Source of the DNA: an uncultured Bacilli bacterium
GTDB taxonomy: Bacteria; Bacillota_I; Bacilli_A; RF39; UBA660
Assembly (NCBI GenBank): GCA_934155185.1
Contig: CAKPGT010000006.1
Location: 1 to 53,986 of the forward strand
DNA: 53,986 nt
Direction: 5' to 3'
Shown here piece by piece: positions 42,491 to 50,552 of the stretch. The notes beneath the pieces were generated by a model. The model worked only from the letters and a program-made list of their open reading frames with translations, ran no database searches and was not told where the DNA came from. A program made the position numbers and the translations under genes. Each line of letters opens with the position of its first letter. Position 1 is the first letter of the stretch.

Positions 42491-42530
42491 AAAAGCTCTT
42501 TAATTAACAGCTAACTTATAGAGCTTTTTT
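42489..42530. terminator. Bidirectional terminator between ylmH and the glycosyltransferase
   Basis: AAAAAAGCTCT pairs with AGAGCTTTTTT exactly over a 20-base loop. The right arm contains the last codons of the minus-strand glycosyltransferase. Confidence 0.85.
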
Positions 42531-43596
42531 CGATTATCTTTTTATTACTAAGCAACCTTTTACTATTAGGTTCCATGTCAATAGCTTTATTTATCCATTT
42601 TAATGAACTTTCTATATTGCCTAGATAAAACTCACTAATTGATAAAAGATCATAAATAGTGTAGTTCCAGCTGAAGGGTTCATTTATATAAGATTTAGTG
42701 TGTGTTTTTATTTCTAGGGCTAAAAGACAGTATTTTTTAACATCTAAATAATTGCCTAATTCATATTCTAACATGGCTCGTTCAACATAAGGATCCCTTA
42801 AATATGGTGCCTCATTAATAGCTTTATCAAGCCACATTCTAGCTTCATCATATCTTTTAAGATATTTGTAACATCTTGCAATAAACCGCATAGATGCGCA
42901 TCTTTCATCTTTCCAAGTAGCAGATTTTAAATTAATATGCCTAATTAACGTATCAATAGCTTCATTATATTTTCTATGAAACATATATTCTCTTCCAAGA
43001 TAGTGCGTATTTCTATCATTATCTGGATTTTCCTTAACAGATAATTCTAAAAGAGGTAAATAATTACTCCTTGACTTTGTACTATCAGGGAAATGATCTA
43101 CTACTATTTCATCAGTAGTTTTAAAAACTTCCTTATCTCCAGAAAATTCTAATACTTCATGAACTGGATGTATCCACCTAAAACCATTTCTAGCATGAAT
43201 TTTTTCATAATAGAAGCTAACTAGAGGGTTTCCATTGTCATCATGACTCCAATTATAAATATATCTTAAATGATTTGTATTATCATCCCATATATCTTCT
43301 AACTTTTTTCTCCAACCCTTACTTATTACTTCATCTATATCAATACAAACACATATATCGCAGTCTTTTGGTACTAATTTTAAGGACTCATTTCTAGCAA
43401 CATCAAATCTCCATGGCTTTATTTCCTTTTCACTTACGTTAGCTCCTAGATTCTTTAATAGCTGAACTGTATTGTCACTAGACCCAGTATCTAAAACATA
43501 GATACCATCAGCCTCCTTAACAGATTCATACCATCTTTTAACAAACTTTTCTTCATTTTTAGATATTGCATATACACAAATTTTCTTCTTACTCAT
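42511..43596 (-). CDS. GT2-family glycosyltransferase with TPR domain
   Basis: A 361-residue protein. The GT-A domain has VYAISKNEEKFVKRWYESVKEADGIYVLDTGSSDNTV near 8 and a DxD-type CVCIDIDEV near 87, with HPVHE near 140. From about 190 on there are TPR helices (DRNTHYLGREYMFHRKYNEAIDTL, YDEARMWLDKAINEAP, ESSLKWINKAIDMEP). This GT2-TPR layout is common in glycosyltransferases acting on proteins. It is 15 bases downstream of the first collagen-like gene on the same strand, so glycosylation of those proteins is the obvious role, by context. The ATG follows AAAGGAATAG. Confidence 0.92.
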   Translation of the reverse strand: MSKKKICVYAISKNEEKFVKRWYESVKEADGIYVLDTGSSDNTVQLLKNLGANVSEKEIKPWRFDVARNESLKLVPKDCDICVCIDIDEVISKGWRKKLEDIWDDNTNHLRYIYNWSHDDNGNPLVSFYYEKIHARNGFRWIHPVHEVLEFSGDKEVFKTTDEIVVDHFPDSTKSRSNYLPLLELSVKENPDNDRNTHYLGREYMFHRKYNEAIDTLIRHINLKSATWKDERCASMRFIARCYKYLKRYDEARMWLDKAINEAPYLRDPYVERAMLEYELGNYLDVKKYCLLALEIKTHTKSYINEPFSWNYTIYDLLSISEFYLGNIESSLKWINKAIDMEPNSKRLLSNKKIIEKSSIS

Positions 43597-43611
43597 AGCT
43601 ATTCCTTTCTT

Positions 43612-44550
43612 TTACCTACCAAGATATTCTATTATTAAAGTTATAGGTGTATTAATAAAATATGAATCAGATTTTATATTATTAATATCAGGTGTATTTA
43701 AGTAAATAGTTCTTTTTGATGTGTTAGCTAATTCATATTGAGCGTTTGTATCATTAACTGCAATTATTCCTTGACCTGTTATTTGTTTTACTTCTTCATC
43801 TTTTATAAAGTAACTACTTCCAATATATATGTTATCAGTGTTAACTTGTTTAAATCCTAATGATACAAAATCAATTTCTGGATCATAAGATGTGTTAAAG
43901 TAAGGTACTTTAGCATACACTGTAAAAGTTATTTTGTAGTGTCCTATTTTGTTAAACTTAATAGTATTATTATCTAACACGCAGATATCATTTGTATCTA
44001 ACTCTTTTCTTTCAATTGGTAATCTTTCATCTTCAAATATTTCATATCCATCTTTAGGATAATTAGAGTTGAAACTAACTAAGTATGCTGCACCAATCTT
44101 TTCAGGTCCAGCTTCACCTGGATCACCTTTAGGGCCTTTTATTTCGCCAATATTAGCCCAAGTGCCTTGATTATCTGACCATATATATAAATTATTTCCA
44201 ATCATATATCCATCGCCAACATTGCCAGTTGGATGCTCCCTTATAAGATCATCTAAGGTATTATAGTTGCCAAGTATTCTAACTCCAAATCCAGCGGGAC
44301 CAGTAGGACCTATATCTCCTCTTGGTATAACAAAACTTAAAATATGATTATTACCAACTTTTTTTTCGTTAACTAAAGCTTCACATCCAGGATCACCAGT
44401 TAATGTTTCAACTATCGTAATAGTATCAGCTTCACCCTTAGGTCCTCTTATATACCTAGGACAGCAGCATTTATTTTTATTAATTTCATTTATAGCTTCG
44501 TTAACTATACTGCTATTGCAATCATTTTTTATTAAAGAATTATTATTCAC
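43612..44550 (-). CDS. Collagen-like surface protein with BclA/C1q-like C-terminus (1)
   Basis: A 312-residue protein without signal peptide. A Cys-rich N-terminus (NKNKCCCPRYIRGPKGE) is followed by a SFVIPRGDIGPTGPAG segment and an insert (LGNYNTLDDLIREHPTGNVGDGYMIGNNLYIWSDNQGTWANIG) typical of tail-fibre-like carbohydrate domains. A short G-x-y run (GPKGDPGEAGPE) leads to a beta-rich C-terminal C1q/BclA-like trimerisation domain ending ITLIIEYLGR. It starts at a GTG after AAGGAGGAATAAAA. It is 15 bases ahead of the glycosyltransferase. Export by a non-Sec route, or assembly on spores or the cell surface, is typical of such proteins. Confidence 0.85.
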   Translation of the reverse strand: MNNNSLIKNDCNSSIVNEAINEINKNKCCCPRYIRGPKGEADTITIVETLTGDPGCEALVNEKKVGNNHILSFVIPRGDIGPTGPAGFGVRILGNYNTLDDLIREHPTGNVGDGYMIGNNLYIWSDNQGTWANIGEIKGPKGDPGEAGPEKIGAAYLVSFNSNYPKDGYEIFEDERLPIERKELDTNDICVLDNNTIKFNKIGHYKITFTVYAKVPYFNTSYDPEIDFVSLGFKQVNTDNIYIGSSYFIKDEEVKQITGQGIIAVNDTNAQYELANTSKRTIYLNTPDINNIKSDSYFINTPITLIIEYLGR

Positions 44551-44601
44551 TTTTATTCCTCCTTCATAATATTTTATTTCATAATTATAAAATATGTAAT
44601 T

Positions 44602-45885
44602 TTATATTCCCATATATTCTATTGTAATTTTAACTAATGGGTTAACAAAGTAAGAGTCTGTGTTTATATTTTGAATATTGGGAGAAATAAGAAATATACT
44701 TTGCTTAGTAAAATTATATAATTCAAATTCTTCATCCGTATTAGTTACTATAAATAAACCACTTGAAACTAGGGTAGTAGGCATATTATCTTTACACCAC
44801 GAAGATGCACCTGAAAACACTATATCGCCATCTACTTTTCTAAATCCAACTGATGCAAAGTCATTATCTAAACTAAATGCACCAGTATCTTTTTGTTTTA
44901 CATATAAGCTTACTGTAAAATCTATTCTGTAAGTTCCAGTAAGAGCAAACTTTAAAGTATTATTAGTCGTATCTAAAGTGCTTATATTATCGGAATCTAC
45001 ACCTTTTTGTTGAAGTGGCAGCCGTGTGTTTTCTAAAACTTCCACACCTTCATCAGTATAATTAGGATTAAATGTAATAATGTATGTACTTTTTATTTTT
45101 TCTGGCCCGGCGGGTCCTGTAGGTCCTATTTGGCCAGGTAAACCTCTAGGTCCAACGTCTCCAGTATCACCTTTATCGCCTTTAAGTCCAACATCTCCTC
45201 TTGGAATTACAAAGTCTAGAATATGATTTGGGCTTCCTGTTATATCTTTTACTTCTGCTTCACTGCCAGGTGTTCCAGTTATTACACTACCAATTTCAAT
45301 TGTTTCACTTATTCCATCTTTTCCATTATCACCTTTAGGTCCTTGAGGCCCAGTATCTCCTTTAGAACCAGTAGGCCCTTGCATTCCAATATCTCCCTTT
45401 GGTCCAGTAGGCCCTTGAGCACCAACTTCACCGGTTAGACCTCTAATTCCTTGCGGACCAGCAGGACCAGTAGGACCTTTTATAGTGCCAACATTAATCC
45501 ACTTATCTTCGTTTAAAGACCATACGTATAAATCATCTCCAACTATGTAACCATCTCCGATATTTCCGGTAGGATGTTCATTAATTAAGTCACTTAAGTT
45601 ATCATAGGAACCTAGTATAGAAATGCTTGAACCAGCAGGCCCGGTGGGTCCCATGCTTCCATTTTCCCCGTCCTTACCTTTTGGTATCTTAAACTTTAAG
45701 GTATGAGTTGTTCCATTTTTTTCGTCTATTACTTTGGCACCCTCATCATAGCTAACTGTTTCTACATCACCAATTTTTATTGTATCAGCTTTATTATTTG
45801 AATTTATAAACCTTATGGGTGTACATTTTAACTTATTATATTCATCAAAAAAGCTATTTAATATATTACTTTTGCAATTTTTAAT
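44602..45885 (-). CDS. Collagen-like surface protein with BclA/C1q-like C-terminus (2), non-canonical start
   Basis: The frame is open far upstream of the first ATG (45654), which lies inside a G-x-y run. Translating from 45885 gives an N-terminus (IKNCKSNILNSFFDEYNKLK) aligned with the next paralog, an ADTIKIGDVETVSYDEGAKV repeat unit and IPKGKDG, followed by the tail-fibre-like HPTGNIGDGYIVGDDLYVW insert, an 18-triplet G-x-y run, a second IPRGD unit, a 10-triplet run and the C-terminal C1q-like domain (ITIEYMGI end). No ATG, GTG or TTG exists in frame before 45654, but GAGGAGG sits eight bases ahead of an ATT at 45885. I infer AUU initiation. About 427 residues. Confidence 0.75.
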   Translation of the reverse strand: MKNCKSNILNSFFDEYNKLKCTPIRFINSNNKADTIKIGDVETVSYDEGAKVIDEKNGTTHTLKFKIPKGKDGENGSMGPTGPAGSSISILGSYDNLSDLINEHPTGNIGDGYIVGDDLYVWSLNEDKWINVGTIKGPTGPAGPQGIRGLTGEVGAQGPTGPKGDIGMQGPTGSKGDTGPQGPKGDNGKDGISETIEIGSVITGTPGSEAEVKDITGSPNHILDFVIPRGDVGLKGDKGDTGDVGPRGLPGQIGPTGPAGPEKIKSTYIITFNPNYTDEGVEVLENTRLPLQQKGVDSDNISTLDTTNNTLKFALTGTYRIDFTVSLYVKQKDTGAFSLDNDFASVGFRKVDGDIVFSGASSWCKDNMPTTLVSSGLFIVTNTDEEFELYNFTKQSIFLISPNIQNINTDSYFVNPLVKITIEYMGI

Positions 45886-45912
45886 ATTATCTACCTCCTC
45901 TCATGTAAAAAT

Positions 45913-46692
45913 TTATTCATGTATTTTTTTTAGAAGTAGGTTAACTTCTGATATAGATATGGTAGGCGTCTGTAAGTCACTTAGTATGTTAACTGAAACA
46001 TCTAATATGCTTTCTTCTTCAAATCTAAATAGGGTGGTTTTAGAAAAATAACTTTGACTACCACTTCCTTTTGGAAATTTGAAACTCAAATCTTTTATTG
46101 CAGAGCCTTTATCTGTTAAAAGATATATTTCAGCACCATTATCATTATCTATACCAGTTATTAGTCCTGACATTGAAATTTCATATATTCCAGGCACCAC
46201 TTCTACCTTACTTTCATCTATAATTGTAAAAATATCTGACACACTTGGTATAAGCCATGTATTATTAAATATCATTTCACCAGATGTTGTTAGCCCTTTA
46301 AAATCTGTAAAAAATATGCCTTCAGTAGATGATGGTATTATAGGACCTGGATTACCTCTTGGAATAAAAAAATCAAAAGTATGAACTGGGCTTCCTGTTC
46401 TATCTATTACTTTAGCTTCATCTTTTGGTTCAACAGTTGTAACAGTGCCCACTTTTATAGTATCACTTTGTCCATTCATACCTCTTGGTATCATAAAATT
46501 TAAAACATGGGTATTTCCTTTTTTCTCATCTGTTATTTTTGCACCCTCATCATAATTTACAGTTGTAACATCTCCAATTTCTATTGTCTCTGGCGTATTG
46601 TTAGCGTTTACATATTTGATAGGGCAACATTTATATTTGTCATATTCTTCTAGAAAATTGTTTAATATTTTTCCTTCATCACAGTTTTTGAT
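45913..46692 (-). CDS. BclA-like surface protein with short collagen-like motifs (3), non-canonical start
   Basis: About 260 residues. The N-terminus (IKNCDEGKILNNFLEEYDKYKCCPIKYVNANN) is followed by two repeat units (TIEIGDVTTVNYDEGAKITD...FMIPRGMNG and TIKVGTVTTVEPKDEAKVID...FFIPRGNPG) and a beta-rich C-terminal domain (GIFFTDFKGLTTSG to TPTISISEVNLLLKKI) of the C1q/BclA type. The only frame-extending start is TTG at 46710, which lies before the ribosome site; GGGAG stands eight bases ahead of ATC at 46692, matching exactly the layout of the neighbouring paralog. I infer AUC initiation. It is 27 bases upstream of paralog 2. Confidence 0.75.
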   Translation of the reverse strand: MKNCDEGKILNNFLEEYDKYKCCPIKYVNANNTPETIEIGDVTTVNYDEGAKITDEKKGNTHVLNFMIPRGMNGQSDTIKVGTVTTVEPKDEAKVIDRTGSPVHTFDFFIPRGNPGPIIPSSTEGIFFTDFKGLTTSGEMIFNNTWLIPSVSDIFTIIDESKVEVVPGIYEISMSGLITGIDNDNGAEIYLLTDKGSAIKDLSFKFPKGSGSQSYFSKTTLFRFEEESILDVSVNILSDLQTPTISISEVNLLLKKIHE

Positions 46693-46790
46693 ATTATCAT
46701 CTCCCTTCAACGTATTCTATGTATTTGTTAACTTCTAACATAATTACTTTGTTTATATGAAAAAAGTACGTTAAAGTATCTTTAATCGCT

Positions 46791-47378
46791 TTACACAGTA
46801 TAGCTTTTTATTAAAACATTCATTTCTGTGAAACTAACTTCATCATTACCGTTTATGGCTGTTTTAAGCTGAAGGGTTGCAGGTCCTATAATATCAACTA
46901 CTGTCATTTCAGAAAAGTCCATATCAGGCGTATTTTCAGCTTCTAAGACAAATGATAAGTCACTAACAATAGAATTTGTATCAGTGTTATGTAGTGCAAA
47001 AGATGCACCGGTATTTTGAGTAACACCAGAAATTTCACCACATAAAACTATTTCAAACACACTTGTCCTTTTAACTTGTATGTCTGTATCATTAGTAATT
47101 GCTAAATATGCACTATTTCCAGGCATAACTCTTGTATTACCAACTTTAGCGGTACCAGCTTTTTTAGTATCAAGATAACTTGCAAAAGCTATTGTATCAT
47201 AACCTGTTGCACTAGCAGGTCCCCTTGGCCCAGTAGGACCTATTTTGTTACCATAGATTACTACTTTACATAGCTCTTGCCTTATTTTTTGGGTTTCTAT
47301 AACTTTATTTATTATATTTTCATAAGCTATTTTATTGCTTTCTATTAAATAATTTATGAGCGTTCTAAAATTTTGAAT
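46791..47378 (-). CDS. BclA-like protein with minimal collagen-like segment (4), start unclear
   Basis: The frame is open from 47384, well before the first ATG (47126). It reads a helical N-terminus (NYLIESNKIAYENIINKV), one short collagen-like segment (GNKIGPTGPRGPAS), then TIAFASYLDTKKAGTAKVGN and a beta-rich C-terminal half (MPGNSAYLAITNDTDIQVK to SFTEMNVLIKSY) of the BclA/C1q kind. No ATG, GTG or TTG is available before the collagen-like part. An ATT at 47378 is a candidate but has only a weak AAAGAAAC site. It may be a 5'-truncated gene instead. It is the most upstream member of the cluster. Confidence 0.55.
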   Translation of the reverse strand: MQNFRTLINYLIESNKIAYENIINKVIETQKIRQELCKVVIYGNKIGPTGPRGPASATGYDTIAFASYLDTKKAGTAKVGNTRVMPGNSAYLAITNDTDIQVKRTSVFEIVLCGEISGVTQNTGASFALHNTDTNSIVSDLSFVLEAENTPDMDFSEMTVVDIIGPATLQLKTAINGNDEVSFTEMNVLIKSYTV

Positions 47379-47463
47379 GTTTCTTTAGCTTAAGATAAGT
47401 AATATATGTAATAGATAATAAATAAAAAATTTGATATAATCTATTTAGGAAGGTAAATAAATT

Positions 47464-47622
47464 ATGGAAAAAGTATTAGTAGAAACATATGATAATAAAA
47501 TAGTAAGAATACCAAGAGAAAAATTAGAAGAATTTAAAGAAACACAAATAAAAATAAAAAGATTATTAAAAGAAGGAAAGTCACAAAAAGAAGTGCTTGA
47601 GGTACTTAAAAATGACAAATAA
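47464..47622 (+). CDS. Small charged protein overlapping the HExxH/repeat gene
   Basis: A 52-residue protein starting at an ATG after AGGAAGGTAA, with TATAAT at 47435-47440. It reads as a short beta-rich part (KVLVETYDNKIVRIPREK) and a helix ending QKEVLEVLKNDK. Its last 11 bases overlap the next gene in another frame, so translation is coupled. It is too short to name, but size and coupling resemble antitoxins, chaperones or regulators of the large partner. Confidence 0.65.
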   Translation: MEKVLVETYDNKIVRIPREKLEEFKETQIKIKRLLKEGKSQKEVLEVLKNDK

Positions 47623-49810
47623 AGAAATAGAAGAGTTTAATAAAACTTTTGGTATTAATACGGTGTTTTATTATGATGATGAAAAAGTATGCGGATATGA
47701 AGAAAATAACACTATATACTTAAATTTAAATAGTAATAAAGATTTAAAGAAAGTAAATATGCATGAATTATTACACTTTTATGAAGAAACAGAAGTATTT
47801 AGTAGAATAAAAGAAAGAGTAATAAGTAGTTTAAAAGAAAACAAAGTATTTGATAGTTTAAAAGAAGAGCATGAATTAAAATACTTTGGGATATATAGTC
47901 TTGATGAAATAGAAAAAGGAATAATAGATAATGAAATAGTAATAGATGTACTAGTAGGAGACTATTCATATTTTAAAGAAGAAGAGTTAGAAAATCTATG
48001 TAATGAGATACTAAAATCAGAGAAAAAAGAAACAGAAAACAGAAGATATCTTATATTAAATATGAATAATAATATAAGAAATATGAATTTGTTAAAATGG
48101 GAAAAGATATTTGCGTCAAACTATTATGGTAATAAGAATTATGATGGAAGTATCCCTACGTTTCCAAGTAGTAATAAAGAGCAAGTGATAAAAGAAGACA
48201 TAAAAAAAGAATTAAATAAACTATATAGTTTAACAAAAGAAGACTTTAAAATAGATTTAGATAGTCCATCACTAATAAGAGAATATGAAAGTGAGTTAAA
48301 AGCATTAGAACAAAGAGGAGAAAAAAATAAAGCTGATTATATAAGAAACTATAAAACAAAGGCTTTAGAAGAATTATCTAATATATATAGTGAAAAGTCA
48401 TATGAAGAATATAAACACATAGTAGACTTTATAAAGAGTGCTAATTATGAAGATGCATTTAAAGCATTGATGCTAAGAGAAACATTATTAAAAGTATATA
48501 AAAAAGATGATAATAAAGTAATAGTTAAACAAAGGAAACTAAACGAGTCAATAGAAGGACATATGCTTTTAAATGACACTGTATTAAAAGTAATATATAA
48601 TAATTTAGATACATATGAAAACTTTAAGGAACTATACTATGCAGGAGTAGCAGAGTTTAACAATGTAGTAAGAGAAGCATCTGAAATAACACTAGAAAAC
48701 GTAAATACATATGGAATGGGAAAATGGATTAAGTTTGATGGAAGAACAAGTGATAGTAAAAACTATGCAGAAAACGTAATAAGATTAAAAACACTAGTGC
48801 AGGACACACCATGGTGCACAAAAACACTTGCATCGACCCAGTTAGAACAAGGTGACTTTTATGTATTTGTAGATAATAGTAATAAACCACATATAGCAGT
48901 TAAGATGAATGGGAATGAAATAGATGAAGTAAGAGGATTAAAGAATGGAAACTTACAGGAGTTAGAAGAAGAATATAGGGATGTTGCATTATCATTCTTA
49001 GAAAATAATAAAGATATTAAAAATGGAAAAGAGTGGTTAGAAAAAGAAGAATGGAACAAAAGATTAATAAGATATAATAAAAAGTTAGATAATTATACAT
49101 TTAAAAGTGAAGAAACAGAAAAACTTATGGAAGATTTATTTTATAAGGATTATAGAAGCCATTCTGATTCTAATTCAAATTTAGATAAACTAAAGAGTAA
49201 CCTTAAAATAAGAAAATATGCAGCGGCATATTATAATTGTACTGAAGAAGAAATATGTGTGGGTGATTATGAACCAAAGGAAGAAACAAGATGTCCTTAT
49301 AAAATAATACTAGGGAATGCAGATTTTGGTTGTTCTAATGTAACGGACTTAGGTGATTTGCAAATCGTAGTAGGGAATGCATCTTTTAATAATTCTAAGG
49401 TGGCAAATCTAGGTAATTTACAAAGTATAGGAGGAGAAGCAAGCTTTAGTGATTCTAAAATAACAAGTTTAGGTAATCTTCAAAGTATAGGAGGAAATGC
49501 ATGGTTTAATGATTCTAAAATAACTAACTTAGGAAATTTACAAAGTATAGGAAGAAGTGCATTCTTTAGTAATTCTGAAATAACAAGCTTAGAAAATTTA
49601 CAAAGTATAGGAGAAAATGCATTCTTTGGTAATTCTAAAATAACAAGCTTAGGTAATCTGCAAAGTATAGGAGAAAATGCATTCTTTGGTAATTCTAAAA
49701 TAACAGATTTAGGTAATATAGAATATATAGGTGACAGAATTGAAACTGACGAGAGTAATTCTTATTTAAAGGAAGAATATGAAGGAAAACATAAAAAAAG
49801 AAAAATTTAA
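47612..49810 (+). CDS. Multidomain protein: HExxH motif, WCT-type middle domain and 20-residue repeats
   Basis: About 732 residues without signal peptide. Near the N-terminus, NMHELLHFYEE (His51, Glu52, His55) is a zinc-metallopeptidase motif of the IrrE/gluzincin kind. A long helical region follows; near 400-460 is KTLVQDTPWCTKTLASTQLEQGDFYVFVD...KPHIAVKMNGNEIDEVRG, a domain found in large proteins of phages and mobile elements. The end carries seven 20-residue repeats (SKITSLGNLQSIGGNAxF type), which should form a solenoid for binding. I infer an effector-like or mobile-element protein; the target is unknown. Start chosen at the ATG after GAGGTAC, not the upstream TTG. Confidence 0.8.
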   Translation: MTNKEIEEFNKTFGINTVFYYDDEKVCGYEENNTIYLNLNSNKDLKKVNMHELLHFYEETEVFSRIKERVISSLKENKVFDSLKEEHELKYFGIYSLDEIEKGIIDNEIVIDVLVGDYSYFKEEELENLCNEILKSEKKETENRRYLILNMNNNIRNMNLLKWEKIFASNYYGNKNYDGSIPTFPSSNKEQVIKEDIKKELNKLYSLTKEDFKIDLDSPSLIREYESELKALEQRGEKNKADYIRNYKTKALEELSNIYSEKSYEEYKHIVDFIKSANYEDAFKALMLRETLLKVYKKDDNKVIVKQRKLNESIEGHMLLNDTVLKVIYNNLDTYENFKELYYAGVAEFNNVVREASEITLENVNTYGMGKWIKFDGRTSDSKNYAENVIRLKTLVQDTPWCTKTLASTQLEQGDFYVFVDNSNKPHIAVKMNGNEIDEVRGLKNGNLQELEEEYRDVALSFLENNKDIKNGKEWLEKEEWNKRLIRYNKKLDNYTFKSEETEKLMEDLFYKDYRSHSDSNSNLDKLKSNLKIRKYAAAYYNCTEEEICVGDYEPKEETRCPYKIILGNADFGCSNVTDLGDLQIVVGNASFNNSKVANLGNLQSIGGEASFSDSKITSLGNLQSIGGNAWFNDSKITNLGNLQSIGRSAFFSNSEITSLENLQSIGENAFFGNSKITSLGNLQSIGENAFFGNSKITDLGNIEYIGDRIETDESNSYLKEEYEGKHKKRKI
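49321..49740 (+). repeat. Seven tandem 60-bp units inside the HExxH/repeat gene
   Basis: Units start every 60 bases from 49321. They encode a 20-residue repeat with a constant part LGNLQSIG, an N-A-x-F part and N/D-S-K-I-T. The central five (49381-49680) are the most alike; the first and last have drifted. The identical third-base pattern of the last complete units suggests recent duplication. Confidence 0.9.
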
Positions 49811-49826
49811 ATATGGAGAATGCTAA

Positions 49827-50318
49827 ATGAGAAAAATAAGATATTTAATTATTATATTTGTTTTATTATGCTTTAGTGGGTGTATTAATACATCACCTAA
49901 AAAATATATAAATAAGAAGATAAATCTTGACACAACAGGCTGTAATGTAAACATAAATAAAGATAAAAGAGTAGGATTTAATGGAGATGGAAGTTATTAT
50001 GTTAAATTAGATTGTACAAAAGACTCTAAGAATATACTTAAACAAGTTAATGATTGGAATAAGCTTCCGCTTTCTCAAAACCTAGAATTAATCATGTATG
50101 GAGGAGAAAAAGATAACGTAGAGTATGACTATGATTTAGCTAAAGAAGAAAATATTCCAAAAATAGAAAACGGTTATTACTTATTTATTGATAGACATAA
50201 GGGTAGTACTGATACTAGTAGTGACAAAGACTTATTTGATAGAACTTCCTTTAATTTTACTCTTACTATGTACGATATAGATTCTGATATTTTATATTTT
50301 TACGAATTTGATACATAG
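49827..50318 (+). CDS. Lipoprotein of unknown function
   Basis: A 163-residue protein with a lipoprotein signal: basic RKIR, hydrophobic YLIIIFVLLCF and the lipobox FSGC, so Cys19 is lipidated. The mature part has two further Cys (TTGCNVN and LDCTKD) that may form a disulfide, and ends in a beta-rich FNFTLTMYDIDSDILYFYEF. No family is recognised. The ATG follows GGAGAATGC, 16 bases after the repeat-protein stop. Confidence 0.82.
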   Translation: MRKIRYLIIIFVLLCFSGCINTSPKKYINKKINLDTTGCNVNINKDKRVGFNGDGSYYVKLDCTKDSKNILKQVNDWNKLPLSQNLELIMYGGEKDNVEYDYDLAKEENIPKIENGYYLFIDRHKGSTDTSSDKDLFDRTSFNFTLTMYDIDSDILYFYEFDT

Positions 50319-50329
50319 GAGAATTTAGT

Positions 50330-50539
50330 ATGAGTAAATATGAGCCATTATGGAAATATATCAAAGAAAATAATAAAGATAGGTATGAACTTAGTTATAG
50401 TGAAATTAATAAGATTTTAGGCTTTTCAATTAACCATTCTTTTTTAACTTATAAGAAAGAATTGATAGAGTATGGTTATGAAGTAACCAAAATTAATATG
50501 AAAAATAAAACTATTTTATTTAATAAAATTGATAAGTGA
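50330..50539 (+). CDS. Small HTH-like protein (DUF7662-like)
   Basis: A 69-residue protein: YEPLWKYIKENNKDRYELSYSEINKILGFSINHSFLTYKKELIEYGYEVTKINMKNKTILF. The pattern Y-x-P-L-W-x-Y-I followed by L-(S/T)-x-x-E-I-x-x-I-L-G-F is found in a widespread small family with winged-helix-like character, function unknown. The ATG follows AGGAGAATTT. It lies 11 bases after the lipoprotein gene, so the two may be one unit. Confidence 0.75.
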   Translation: MSKYEPLWKYIKENNKDRYELSYSEINKILGFSINHSFLTYKKELIEYGYEVTKINMKNKTILFNKIDK

Positions 50540-50552
50540 TAAGAGGTATAAA

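Noticed and set aside
45223..46384. Several plus-strand frames across the collagen-like cluster
   Set aside because: They are antisense to G-x-y and beta-domain coding sequence; their translations are Ser/Phe-rich artefacts.
49321..49740. Regular 60-bp repeats that could be taken for a CRISPR array
   Set aside because: They are contiguous, in frame and encode a 20-residue protein repeat; there are no unique spacers.
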